The notes beneath the pieces were generated by a model, which saw only the letters and a program-made list of their open reading frames with translations, made no database searches and was not told the origin of the DNA. Made by a program: the position numbers and the translations under genes. From Emticicia soli (GTDB taxonomy: Bacteria; Bacteroidota; Bacteroidia; Cytophagales; Spirosomataceae), in the NCBI RefSeq assembly GCF_037860775.1, contig NZ_JBBEWC010000008.1, forward strand, positions 334,603 through 398,602: 64,000 nucleotides of DNA, in the 5' to 3' direction. Below, piece after piece: positions 52,423-60,452 of this stretch. Positions within the stretch are counted from its first letter, which is position 1; every line of letters starts with the position of its first letter.

Positions 52423-53026
52423 CCACATTACGGATAAGCCTGATGATGATGCCATAGAAAATAACAGCACCAATAAACACCAAACCCCACGAAACAAGGC
52501 GGCTTTCGGTAAAGTATAAAAAGAATACCGTGCCTGCAATGCCCACCCAGAAAAACAAACGTGCTGTGAAACGTTGCAGTTTACGATAGTTTTTTTCCTG
52601 GAAGCCCTTCGTAAACCAGTTATTGCCCGCAAAGGCACTACTAGGGTGAAGGTTTGACTGAAAATTGCCACTGGCAAATAAAAACAATGATAAAGCTACG
52701 CCAAGATACCGTGGCGGAATGCTCTCGCCTTCGGAATAATGGAGGAGATAATAAAAAAGAATTAAGCCTAAAGCCGATAAATACGAAGACCAGATAAGCC
52801 TGATGCGCTTGTCGCTACGAATCAAAAAATCGGCGTTTGGTTTCTTGGTGTCAAGATACTGCATGAGTAGCGGCAGAAAATAAAAAAGCAATGCAGCAGA
52901 CGAATACAAAATAATACTTCTGGTTTGCCCTGCAAGCATTTCGGGGTTCCAACTGGCAAACAGATATATAAAAGGAGCTAATGCAACGCCAATAATTAGC
53001 AATTCGAATAACAATTTGCGTTTCAT
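52409..53026 (-). CDS. SdpI-like multispanning membrane protein
   Basis: 205 residues with about six hydrophobic segments (LFELLIIGVALAPFIYLFAS, IILYSSAALLFYFLPLLMQY, SSYLSALGLILFYYLLHY, LFLFASGNFQSNL, FFWVGIAGTVFFLYF and LVFIGAVIFYGIIIRLI). The GNFQSNLHPSSAFAGNNWFT stretch followed by KLQRFTARLFFWVGIAG recalls the SdpI pattern (GN...N...GxxxxxT...W...HR...G), though key positions are degenerate. In Bacillus, SdpI protects against the SDP killing peptide and is cotranscribed with SdpR. The gene lies 28 bp after an SdpR-like ArsR gene. Assignment is by context plus weak motif. Confidence 0.6.
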   Translation of the reverse strand: MKRKLLFELLIIGVALAPFIYLFASWNPEMLAGQTRSIILYSSAALLFYFLPLLMQYLDTKKPNADFLIRSDKRIRLIWSSYLSALGLILFYYLLHYSEGESIPPRYLGVALSLFLFASGNFQSNLHPSSAFAGNNWFTKGFQEKNYRKLQRFTARLFFWVGIAGTVFFLYFTESRLVSWGLVFIGAVIFYGIIIRLIRNVVTSR

Positions 53027-53054
53027 GTTTTCAATAGTATAAAGTAGCCGGATT

Positions 53055-53366
53055 TTACTCAGTAATAGAACGAGGTCCTACTTGCAGACGGATTCTTGGT
53101 TTTTCGGCAGTAGCGGGTTTAAACTGAATAAACCATGCCAGAATTTCGTCCATCACAGTCATATTAAGCGAGTAGTAGATAAACTGCCCTTTCTTTACAG
53201 AAGCTACCAGATCAGCCTGTTTCAATAAATCAAGGTGGTGCGAAATACTCGGCTTGGTCATATCGAAGCGTTCGGCAATGTCGCCTGCAGTCATGTCGCC
53301 GTCTTTCAGCATCTCTAATATTTCTCGGCGAGTTGAGTCGTTTAAGGCTTTAAATAAGCTATTCAT
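53055..53366 (-). CDS. SdpR-like ArsR family repressor
   Basis: 103 residues with an ArsR winged helix: MNSLFKALNDSTRREILEML, GDMTAGDIAERFDMTKPSIS, HHLDLLKQADLVASVKKGQF and IYYSLNMTVMDEILAWFI. The order and wording closely follow SdpR autorepressors, and there is no metal-binding Cys motif (ELCVCD), so it is unlikely to sense arsenic or cadmium. It is expected to repress its own operon with the adjacent SdpI-like gene; SdpI-type proteins sequester SdpR at the membrane when engaged. A palindrome AACAATTGTT (53396-53405) lies upstream. Confidence 0.8.
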   Translation of the reverse strand: MNSLFKALNDSTRREILEMLKDGDMTAGDIAERFDMTKPSISHHLDLLKQADLVASVKKGQFIYYSLNMTVMDEILAWFIQFKPATAEKPRIRLQVGPRSITE

Positions 53367-53395
53367 TACTTGAAAAAGATATATAAGTTTTATTG

Positions 53396-53405
53396 AACAA
53401 TTGTT
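53396..53405. promoter_or_regulatory. palindrome upstream of the sdpRI-like operon
   Basis: AACAATTGTT, 30 bp upstream of the repressor's start, is a candidate ArsR half-site pair. A 10-bp palindrome can occur by chance. Confidence 0.3.
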
Positions 53406-53457
53406 GCTAAACGTTAGTAAGTATAGCGAAAATAATAATAGATATTAAAATCTGATA

Positions 53458-53555
53458 ACCACGGAGTTTCTCGGAGTAAAAGCACTGAGTTTCACAGAGT
53501 TTTAGATGAAAATTATCGCTTAACTCCGTGCAAAACTTAGGGCAACTCTGTGGTA
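53458..53555. repeat. CCACGGAGTT/AACTCTGTGG intergenic element
   Basis: The ends ACCACGGAGTT (53458-53468) and AACTCTGTGGT (53544-53554) are complementary at 10 of 11 positions, and variants of the same word (CACAGAGTTTT, AACTCCGTG) recur inside. It resembles short dispersed elements common in intergenic DNA of Bacteroidota. Confidence 0.6.
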
Positions 53556-53713
53556 GAATAAAATCAATTAATCATGCATGTATACTTTGTACGAAATACA
53601 GAATAATTTTTGTAATAGCCAAATTTTATTGCTTAAATATTTAGATAATCTTCTAAATGATGGTAGGTGAAAATTGTTTTTCTTTGAAAAACACAATTTT
53701 GTCGGCAATTTTC

Positions 53714-53742
53714 TTGGATTCGTATATAAATCATTATATTTG
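53714..53742 (+). promoter_or_regulatory. promoter of the thrA leader
   Basis: TTG (53714-53716), 18 nt, TATATTTG (53735-53742). It is the only full promoter match in the 592-bp gap and lies 217 nt before thrA, so the transcript has a long 5' leader. Confidence 0.6.
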
Positions 53743-53764
53743 CAGACACTTCATCAATAATCCG

Positions 53765-53796
53765 CCCCATTCCTAGCAGAAGTGGGGTATTTTTTT
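53765..53796 (+). terminator. intrinsic terminator in the thrA leader (possible attenuator)
   Basis: CCCCATTC (53765-53772) pairs with GAAGTGGGG (53779-53787, one bulged G), followed by TATTTTTTT. It begins about 16 nt after the estimated transcription start and no gene ends upstream of it, so it can only act on the leader itself. Confidence 0.65.
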
Positions 53797-53881
53797 GAAA
53801 TTATTGTTATTATTAAATTAATTAATAACGTAAAATGGACTAAAGCTCGCGTATAGCAATACCTTTGTTATATTAGTCGGC

Positions 53882-53924
53882 GATCGCAACGGCGCACCAT
53901 TTTATTCGCTGTTGTTCGACGATC
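53882..53924 (+). other. structured segment in the thrA 5' leader
   Basis: GATCG (53882) pairs with CGATC (53920-53924), and CAACGGCG (53887-53894) with CGCTGTTG (53907-53914, one G-U), leaving a 12-nt loop. It lies 35 bp before the ATG and is locally GC-rich. The role is unknown. Confidence 0.45.
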
Positions 53925-53958
53925 AATCACTCATTGTATTTTAGATAAAGGAAGAATA

Positions 53959-56418
53959 ATGAAAGTTTTAAAATTTGGGGGTACCTCTGTTGGCACAGTA
54001 GAAAGTATTAATCAGGTTATTCAGATTATCAAAGAAAACCTTGATGAAGGTCTTAAAATAGCCGTAGTGTATTCGGCAATGGGTGGTGTAACCAACCGTT
54101 TGATTGAGGTTGGTAAATTGGCCTCACAAGCCGATACCGAGTATTTAGAAACCCTACGCTCATTAGAAGAGCGTCATTTCAATGCGGTTAGGGGTTTGAT
54201 TGATATAAAAAACCAAAGCAGTGCCATTGCCAAAGTAAAAGGACTGTTCAACGAGCTCGAAGATTTGTTGAGAGGTGTATCGTTGATTAAAGAATTATCG
54301 ATGCGCACGCTTGATTTAATTGTGAGCTTTGGCGAGCGTTTATCGACCACCATTATTACTGAAACCCTCAAAAACCGAGGCATTGAAGCTGAATTTCTGG
54401 ATGCACGTAAGGTGATAAAAACCAACGATATTTTTGGCTATGCCGACGTAAATTTTGAACTGACAAACGAACTGATTCGCAAGCATTTTGCGCAAACGAA
54501 TAAATTACAGTGTATTACGGGTTTTATAGGCTCTACTATTGATGGGGTTACAACAACCCTCGGCCGTGGAGGTTCTGATTACTCAGGTTCTATTTTTGGA
54601 GCTGCGCTCAATGCTGCCGTTATTGAAATCTGGACAGACGTAAACGGTATGATGACCGCCGACCCACGTAAGGTAAAAAATGCGTTTACGATACCAACCA
54701 TTACTTATGCCGAAGCAATGGAGCTATCGCACTTTGGCGCAAAGGTTATTTATCCGCCAAGCCTCACGCCAGCTTTCTATAAAAATATTCCGATTAAGAT
54801 ATTAAACACATTTAACCATAAGCATCCCGGTACGCTTATCAGCAAAACTGCCGAAACCAAAGAGTATTCTATCACAGGTATTTCGTCGATTGATGATATT
54901 GCGCTGGTAAACCTGCAAGGTGGCGGTATGATTGGTGTGGCTGGTATTTCGGCCAAATTGTTTACTATTCTGGCAAAAAACAAAATCAGCGTTATTCTTA
55001 TTTCGCAGGCATCGTCAGAGCATTCTATCTGTTTTGCAGTAGACCCTAAGTCGGCCTATGGTGTAAAAGAAATTCTGGAAGAAGGTTTTGCTACTGAAAT
55101 AGCACAAGGCTTGCTCGATAATATTTCTATCGAACAAAATCTGTCGGTGCTTGCCGTAGTAGGCGAGGGCATGAAATCAAGCTCGGGTACTTCGGGTAAA
55201 TTGTTTTCGGTATTAGGTAAAAACGGTATCAATGTAGTAGCTACTGCACAGGGTTCGTCAGAGCTTAATATATCGGTAGTTATCTACAAAAAAGACATTG
55301 GTAAAGCTCTCAACGCTATTCATGAAACATTTTTTCAGGTCGATGGTCTTACCCTCAACCTATTTCTGGTTGGCGCAACAGGGCTTATTGGCAGCACGCT
55401 GATACGCCAGATTCGTGAGCAACGTGATTATCTGAAATCTCGTAAAAATCTAAATATCAGGTTGGTTGGTGTTACCAATACCCGCAAAATGCTTTTAGAC
55501 GAAAGCGGAATAAGCCTTGAAAACTGGAAAGAAGAATTGCTCGAAAACGGCGATATTGCCAATATAGGTTCGTTTGTATCTGATGTACAAGACCTCAACC
55601 TACCATATAGCGTATTTGTTGATTGCACGGCCGATAAAAACATTGTACAATATTATTACTCTTTGTTAAGTGCCAGCGTTTCTATTGTTACGCCTAATAA
55701 AGTGGCTAATTCGGGTAAGTTTGAGCAGTATTTTAATCTGCAAAAAGCGGCTCAGAAACACGGTGTGAAATTCTTGTATGAAACCAACGTAGGGGCAGGC
55801 TTGCCGATTATAAACACGCTGCAAGGCTTGATTACAAGTGGTGACAAAATTCATAAAATTGAAGCGGTGCTTTCGGGTACTTTGGCTTATATATTCAACA
55901 ATTTTAAATCTGGCGACCGTTTTGTAGATGTAGTACGCGAAGCCAAAGCAAAAGGTTATACCGAACCAGACCCACGAGATGACCTAAGCGGACAAGACGT
56001 AGCTCGTAAGATATTGATACTATCAAGAGAATGTGGGCTGAAACTAGAGCCGGACGATGTGAAAATTATCAATCTCTTAAATGATGCTTGCTTGCAAGCA
56101 AAAACAGTTGATGAGTTTTTTGTAGAACTTGAAAAAGACAACGATAGATTTGAAAAACTACTGGCCGAAGCCGAAGCCAAAGGAGAGGTATTACGATACA
56201 TTGCCACGCTCGATGAGGAGAGGGTAAGAATTGAACTAAAAACAGTAGGCCGAAATCATCCGTTCTTTAGTTTAGCAGGTTCCGAAAACATTGTTTCTTT
56301 TACAACCGAGCGTTACAAGCATAATCCATTGGTTATCAAAGGCCCGGGTGCAGGCGCAGAAGTAACCGCCTCAGGTGTATTTGCCGATATTATGAGTATT
56401 AGTAGCTACCTCGTTTAA
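53959..56418 (+). CDS. thrA: bifunctional aspartate kinase / homoserine dehydrogenase
   Basis: 819 residues. The N-terminal aspartokinase carries MKVLKFGGTSVGTVESINQV, LSTTIITETLKN and GRGGSDYSGSIFGAAL. Paired ACT domains (about residues 310-460; FTILAKNKISVILISQASSE, GINVVATAQGSSELNISVVI) should bind allosteric amino acids. The C-terminal NAD(P)-dependent homoserine dehydrogenase begins LFLVGATGLIGSTLIRQIRE and contains VDCTADKN and GTLAYIFNNFKSGDRFVDVV. It channels aspartate to homoserine for threonine, methionine and lysine families. It is expressed from a leader with an early terminator. Confidence 0.95.
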   Translation: MKVLKFGGTSVGTVESINQVIQIIKENLDEGLKIAVVYSAMGGVTNRLIEVGKLASQADTEYLETLRSLEERHFNAVRGLIDIKNQSSAIAKVKGLFNELEDLLRGVSLIKELSMRTLDLIVSFGERLSTTIITETLKNRGIEAEFLDARKVIKTNDIFGYADVNFELTNELIRKHFAQTNKLQCITGFIGSTIDGVTTTLGRGGSDYSGSIFGAALNAAVIEIWTDVNGMMTADPRKVKNAFTIPTITYAEAMELSHFGAKVIYPPSLTPAFYKNIPIKILNTFNHKHPGTLISKTAETKEYSITGISSIDDIALVNLQGGGMIGVAGISAKLFTILAKNKISVILISQASSEHSICFAVDPKSAYGVKEILEEGFATEIAQGLLDNISIEQNLSVLAVVGEGMKSSSGTSGKLFSVLGKNGINVVATAQGSSELNISVVIYKKDIGKALNAIHETFFQVDGLTLNLFLVGATGLIGSTLIRQIREQRDYLKSRKNLNIRLVGVTNTRKMLLDESGISLENWKEELLENGDIANIGSFVSDVQDLNLPYSVFVDCTADKNIVQYYYSLLSASVSIVTPNKVANSGKFEQYFNLQKAAQKHGVKFLYETNVGAGLPIINTLQGLITSGDKIHKIEAVLSGTLAYIFNNFKSGDRFVDVVREAKAKGYTEPDPRDDLSGQDVARKILILSRECGLKLEPDDVKIINLLNDACLQAKTVDEFFVELEKDNDRFEKLLAEAEAKGEVLRYIATLDEERVRIELKTVGRNHPFFSLAGSENIVSFTTERYKHNPLVIKGPGAGAEVTASGVFADIMSISSYLV

Positions 56419-56419
56419 G

Positions 56420-56553
56420 AATTACGAATTAGCGAATGGCGAATTAGTGAATAAGTAATTTTACCTTACGTTTAAGTTATTTGCCACAAAGTACACTAGA
56501 ACACAATGTAGCACAATATTTATTCGCTAATTCACCATTCGGAATTCACGATT
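56420..56553. repeat. GAATTAGCGAAT-type inverted repeat after thrA
   Basis: Left arm 56420-56454 and right arm 56519-56553 are complementary, with 20 of 22 positions matched in the best part (CGAATGGCGAATTAGTGAAT). It shares its word pattern with the repeat at 40050-40204. It starts right after the thrA stop. Confidence 0.65.
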
Positions 56554-56562
56554 ATAAAAGCA

Positions 56563-56595
56563 AAAAGCCTCCTGAAATCAATCAGAGAGGCTTTT
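56563..56595. terminator. terminator between thrA and the esterase gene
   Basis: AAAAGCCTC (56563-56571) pairs with GAGGCTTTT (56587-56595), extended by CTGA/TCAG, with A and T tracts on both sides, suiting both convergent genes. Confidence 0.85.
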
Positions 56596-56641
56596 GTGCT
56601 TATATATATGTAGGTAATTTGTTTCCTTCTATGAGTCAATT

Positions 56642-57604
56642 CTAGTTGGCTGCATTACTGTTGTCGCCAAAGAAAACTAACGTTTTGTCGATTGTTTCAC
56701 TTAATAACATCCATTCATGGCCTTGTTCAGGATAGAAATTGTAAGAATTAACTACGGCATTGGCTTGTAGCTGTTGTCTTAACAATTCGCCTTGGTCTGA
56801 TGGAATAAATTCATCTTTACCTCCATAAAACAGAATTGTCGGCGGAGCAACTTTAGACACCTGGAAGCGTGGACTAGCTCTTTTAAAGGCATCAGGATTA
56901 GTGCCGTATGGCTGACCAATCAGGTTTTCAATATCTTGCCCGAATTCACCTACACGTATTTTATCAGAGGTAAGGTCGGTAGGGGCGGCAATTACCGAAA
57001 CACCCTTCACATTTTTCGATTTATCTACTGTATAGGCATAGGCTAGGGCTAAATGGCCACCTGCACTGGCACCTAAAAGATAGATTTTATCAGAAAAATT
57101 ATATTGTTGGCGCATCGACAGAATTTTGTTGATGAGCGTACCTAAATCTTGTATCTGTTGGTCATATTTTATACCGTTCTGGAATGTAAGTCGGTAGTTG
57201 GCGTTTACAATTACCCAGTTATCGCCTTTTTCTTTTATCTGGCTTACATAATTTTTCATAAAGCCTTTATCTAACTCTTTCCATGAGCCACCGTGTAAGA
57301 TAATTACTACTTTGGTTTGTGTCGGAGAGCGTCGTGCCGGAATATGAATATCAAACTTCTGAAGTTCGTCTGGCCCATAAGAATCATGCATGATGTCTTG
57401 TGCTGAGGCATTAATGAAATCATTTGCAGGAGTCGGCGTTGTCGGATTCGTTGGGTTGGTCGGATTAGTAGTTCCTGTTGATGTTGTATCTGTTGTTCCT
57501 ACGTTGTCGCCACCTTTAGATGGAATAATGTCTTCCATAACCTCGCAGGAAGTAAGCATGGTAAGCGAGGAAAAAAGAACGAAAGCATATATGATGTTTT
57601 TCAT
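56642..57604 (-). CDS. alpha/beta hydrolase-fold esterase lipoprotein
   Basis: 320 residues. Lipoprotein signal MKNIIYAFVLFSSLTMLTSC, then a Thr/Pro linker (TTNPTNPTNPTTPTPAND). The catalytic domain has the oxyanion HGGSW, nucleophile loop GASAGGH, acid in YGGKDEFIPSDQ and histidine in EQGHEWML, matching carboxylesterase/acetyl-esterase (BD-FAE-like) hydrolases. It should hydrolyse ester groups, perhaps acylated glycans, from the cell surface. A terminator follows; no clear promoter seen. Confidence 0.85.
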   Translation of the reverse strand: MKNIIYAFVLFSSLTMLTSCEVMEDIIPSKGGDNVGTTDTTSTGTTNPTNPTNPTTPTPANDFINASAQDIMHDSYGPDELQKFDIHIPARRSPTQTKVVIILHGGSWKELDKGFMKNYVSQIKEKGDNWVIVNANYRLTFQNGIKYDQQIQDLGTLINKILSMRQQYNFSDKIYLLGASAGGHLALAYAYTVDKSKNVKGVSVIAAPTDLTSDKIRVGEFGQDIENLIGQPYGTNPDAFKRASPRFQVSKVAPPTILFYGGKDEFIPSDQGELLRQQLQANAVVNSYNFYPEQGHEWMLLSETIDKTLVFFGDNSNAAN

Positions 57605-57822
57605 GATTTGTTGTGTGTTTTATTTTTAGATTGTGTGTGCTGATTCTTGCTGATAATGTTCAAAATTTTGTTCCAAATAGCGTTAGCGACGAAAAATAAT
57701 AAAATTATTTGCTATTTGGGGAAAATAATCCCCGAAAACTGTGAAAAATAGTCAAAATGCTAGTGTTATTAAAAATTAGAGATATTTTCAGGTTTATCCT
57801 GCCGACATTAAGCAGAAACCCT

Positions 57823-57830
57823 TAATTTTG
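57823..57830 (+). promoter_or_regulatory. -7 element overlapping the aroA start region
   Basis: TAATTTTG, a TAnnTTTG match, ends 3 nt before the ATG at 57834 and overlaps an alternative TTG start at 57828. The resulting transcript would be leaderless or start at a later codon. A -33 TTG is not seen at good spacing. Confidence 0.45.
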
Positions 57831-57833
57831 CAG

Positions 57834-59117
57834 ATGAAATCAGATCGTACGACAAATCAAATTTATATTTTGGAAAAAGTAATTCTCTACAAAAACTCTC
57901 AGGTATTTGACGTAAAAATTCAACTTGCTTCTTCGAAGTCAGAAAGTAACAGAGCCTTGATAATCAATGCTTTATCTGGTTTTAAAGGAGATTTGCAAAA
58001 CCTTTCTTCTGCCCGTGATACCCAAACCATGATTCGCCTGCTTCAATCGACCGATGCAGTTGCTGATGTAATTGATGCCGGCACAACCATGCGTTTCCTG
58101 ACGGCCTATTTTACGGCTACCAATCAGGCTAAAACCATGACAGGCACCCCTCGTATGTGCGAGCGCCCTATCGGAATACTGGTAGAAGCCCTGAAAACCA
58201 TTGGTGCAGAAATTGATTATCAAAAACAAGAGGGGTATCCGCCTTTGCAAATTCATGGCATTGGTGAGCAAAAAAGTAATGAGGTAACAATCAGAGGCGA
58301 TGTAAGCAGCCAGTATATTTCGGCTTTGCTGATGATTGCTCCTACTTTACCACAAGGCTTAACGATTCACCTGACCGGAGAGCTAGGCTCAATTCCGTAT
58401 ATAAAAATGACCCTTGCCCAGATGCAAGCCTTTGGCGTAGAAGCTGAAGCAAACTGGGAAGAGAAAGTAATAAAAGTTGCTCCGCAAAGCTATGCACCAA
58501 CCAGCTATCAGGTAGAGTCCGACTGGTCGGGGGCAAGCTATTGGTACAGCATAGTAGCCTTATCGACTTTTGAAGATACAAAAGTTGAATTATTTGGCTT
58601 AAAAGAAAACTCATTACAAGGCGATAGCGCCATTGTTGAAATAATGTCGCAACTAGGCGTAAAAAGCACTTTTACCAAAGATGGCGTTTTATTGACAAAA
58701 GTTCCGGCACAGAACTCACTAACGTGGGATTTTACCAATTGCCCTGACTTGGCGCAGACCGTAGCCGTAACCTGCGTTGCTAAAGGCATTGAGGCTACTT
58801 TTACAGGCATTGAGAGCTTAAAAATAAAAGAAACCGACCGTATATTGGCTCTACAAAATGAGCTTGCTAAATTTGGTGGCAGCCTTACAGAAGTAGTAAC
58901 CAACACTGAATACAAGGTGTCTGGTTCTGGCTTTGCCTTTGGTAGTGCCGATATTAGCATTGCAACTTACGACGACCACCGCATGGCTATGGCATTTGCA
59001 CCTTTGGCGATGCTAACCGATGTAACGATTGAAGAGCCCCACGTAGTTGTAAAATCTTACCCAAGTTTCTGGGATGATTTGAAAAAAGTTGTTTCAATCG
59101 AACAACCAACCGTATGA
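57834..59117 (+). CDS. aroA: 3-phosphoshikimate 1-carboxyvinyltransferase (EPSP synthase)
   Basis: 427 residues from the ATG at 57834; the TTG at 57828 lies in the promoter box, and an in-frame TTG at 57870 would give the more usual N terminus (13 residues before VKIQLASSKSESNRALI). Signatures: SSKSESNRALI (PEP and S3P site), DAGTTMRFL, RMCERPIGILVEAL, GDVSSQYISALLM, and EETDR-equivalent ETDRILALQNEL with DDHRMAMAFAPLA. It transfers enolpyruvyl to shikimate-3-phosphate in the aromatic pathway that aroK also serves. Its terminator contains the pyrB promoter. Confidence 0.92.
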   Translation: MKSDRTTNQIYILEKVILYKNSQVFDVKIQLASSKSESNRALIINALSGFKGDLQNLSSARDTQTMIRLLQSTDAVADVIDAGTTMRFLTAYFTATNQAKTMTGTPRMCERPIGILVEALKTIGAEIDYQKQEGYPPLQIHGIGEQKSNEVTIRGDVSSQYISALLMIAPTLPQGLTIHLTGELGSIPYIKMTLAQMQAFGVEAEANWEEKVIKVAPQSYAPTSYQVESDWSGASYWYSIVALSTFEDTKVELFGLKENSLQGDSAIVEIMSQLGVKSTFTKDGVLLTKVPAQNSLTWDFTNCPDLAQTVAVTCVAKGIEATFTGIESLKIKETDRILALQNELAKFGGSLTEVVTNTEYKVSGSGFAFGSADISIATYDDHRMAMAFAPLAMLTDVTIEEPHVVVKSYPSFWDDLKKVVSIEQPTV

Positions 59118-59124
59118 TTTTTAT

Positions 59125-59157
59125 AAGCCCCTTTTGTGTATTGGGGCTTTTTTTTTA
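59125..59157 (+). terminator. terminator of aroA
   Basis: AAGCCCC (59125-59131) pairs with GGGGCTT (59143-59149), followed by eight or more T. It overlaps the pyrB promoter (59134-59163). Confidence 0.85.
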
Positions 59158-59163
59158 ATTTTG
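59134..59163 (+). promoter_or_regulatory. promoter of pyrB
   Basis: TTG (59134-59136, as TTTTG), 19 nt, TAATTTTG (59156-59163). The -33 element is in the aroA terminator loop and the -7 element in its T tract. The ATG is 24 nt downstream. Confidence 0.7.
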
Positions 59164-59186
59164 CCAAACATACTTCTCCAATCAAG

Positions 59187-60110
59187 ATGCAATCATTGAG
59201 TACCAAACATCTACTCGGTATAAAAGACCTTACAACAAACGATATTCAACTTATTTTAGAAACAGCTAAAGAATTTAAGGAGGTTATAAACCGCCCGATT
59301 AAGAAAGTACCCACGTTGAGAGATGTAACGATTGCCAACGTATTTTTTGAGAATTCTACCCGCACACGCCTTTCGTTCGAATTAGCAGAAAAAAGACTTT
59401 CAGCCGATGTTGTGAATTTTTCTGCATCTGGCAGCTCAGTGAAAAAAGGTGAGACCCTGCTCGATACCGTGAATAATATTCTGGCCATGAAAGTAGACAT
59501 GATAGTGATGCGACACAGTAGCCCCGGAGCACCTCATTATTTGTCGAAAAAAATAAAAGCCAATATCGTAAATGCCGGAGACGGCACACACGAGCACCCA
59601 ACACAAGCCTTGTTAGATTCTTTTTCGATGATGGAAAAACTAGGCGACTTGGCAGGTAAAAAAATCGCAATCATTGGCGATATTCTACACTCAAGGGTAG
59701 CACTTTCAAATATATTCTGCTTGAAGAAACTAGGTGCTGAAATTACCATCTGTGGGCCAAATACGCTTTTGCCGAAATATATCAGCGAAATTGGGGTCAG
59801 AATCTCGCATAGTGTCAAAGAAACCCTACAATGGTGCGATGTAGCCAACGTATTAAGAATCCAGTTGGAGCGTCAGCAAATCAAGTACTTCCCGTCTTTA
59901 AGAGAATACTCACTCTATTTTGGTATAAACAAGCAAATGCTCGATGAGTTGGATAAAGAAATTGTATTGATGCACCCGGGGCCAATCAACCGAGGAGTGG
60001 AGCTATCGAGTGATGCCGCCGATTCGCACCACTCAATCATACTTGATCAGGTTGAAAACGGAGTGGCCGTAAGAATGGCAGTCCTTTATCTTATTTCGCA
60101 ACAAATATAG
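59187..60110 (+). CDS. pyrB: aspartate carbamoyltransferase catalytic subunit
   Basis: 307 residues from the ATG at 59187, which follows the promoter box by 24 nt; the frame start at 59136 lies in the aroA terminator. Motifs: carbamoyl-phosphate site NSTRTRLSFELAEKRL, HPTQALLDSFS, and MHPGPINRGVELS. It forms carbamoyl-aspartate from carbamoyl phosphate and aspartate in pyrimidine synthesis. No pyrI regulatory subunit gene is adjacent. Confidence 0.95.
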   Translation: MQSLSTKHLLGIKDLTTNDIQLILETAKEFKEVINRPIKKVPTLRDVTIANVFFENSTRTRLSFELAEKRLSADVVNFSASGSSVKKGETLLDTVNNILAMKVDMIVMRHSSPGAPHYLSKKIKANIVNAGDGTHEHPTQALLDSFSMMEKLGDLAGKKIAIIGDILHSRVALSNIFCLKKLGAEITICGPNTLLPKYISEIGVRISHSVKETLQWCDVANVLRIQLERQQIKYFPSLREYSLYFGINKQMLDELDKEIVLMHPGPINRGVELSSDAADSHHSIILDQVENGVAVRMAVLYLISQQI

Positions 60111-60452
60111 ATTTATAGATTTTTGTATAGCAATGGTTTGTGTTAAGTTTCTTTAAGAGCAGAAATTTAATACAAACCATTTTTTATATATTACAATGTT
60201 TTCGTATTATTGTATCAATAAAAAATCTGTGATAATAAAAAGTAAATTCCCTGTTATTGAGTTTATACTTATATTCTTCACATGCCAATAGTCATAAACG
60301 CTTTTTTGATGTAGAGAATGCTGTTGCTAAAAAACCTCTATTTCTCAAAATCAACGCATTAAAATTTCAAGCCTTGAAAACAGAAGATTAACCGGATAAT
60401 CATACATCCGGCGCTGTGTTACTGTGTATATCTAAACTTTAATTGTTATTGT
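60111..60452. other. 342-bp gap: pyrB terminator and a hairpin before the ELW-repeat gene
   Basis: Contains the terminator at 60132-60186. CCGGAT (60392-60397) pairs with ATCCGG (60406-60411), and TTTCAA/TTGAAA forms another small dyad just before it. No good promoter for the gene at 60453 was identified. Confidence 0.5.
60132..60186 (+). terminator. terminator of pyrB
   Basis: AATGGTTTGT (60132-60141) pairs with ACAAACCATT (60172-60181), extended by TTAA pairs, followed by TTTTTAT. Loop of about 20 nt. Confidence 0.75.

Larger units (their letters stand above)
53367..53958. other. 592-bp gap: repeat element, promoter, early terminator and structured leader of thrA
   Basis: Holds the ACCACGGAGTT-type repeat (53458-53555), a full promoter (53714-53742), an intrinsic-terminator hairpin (53765-53796) and a second structured segment (53882-53924) ahead of thrA. 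No leader peptide with Thr or Met codons and no ORF of note. Confidence 0.6.
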
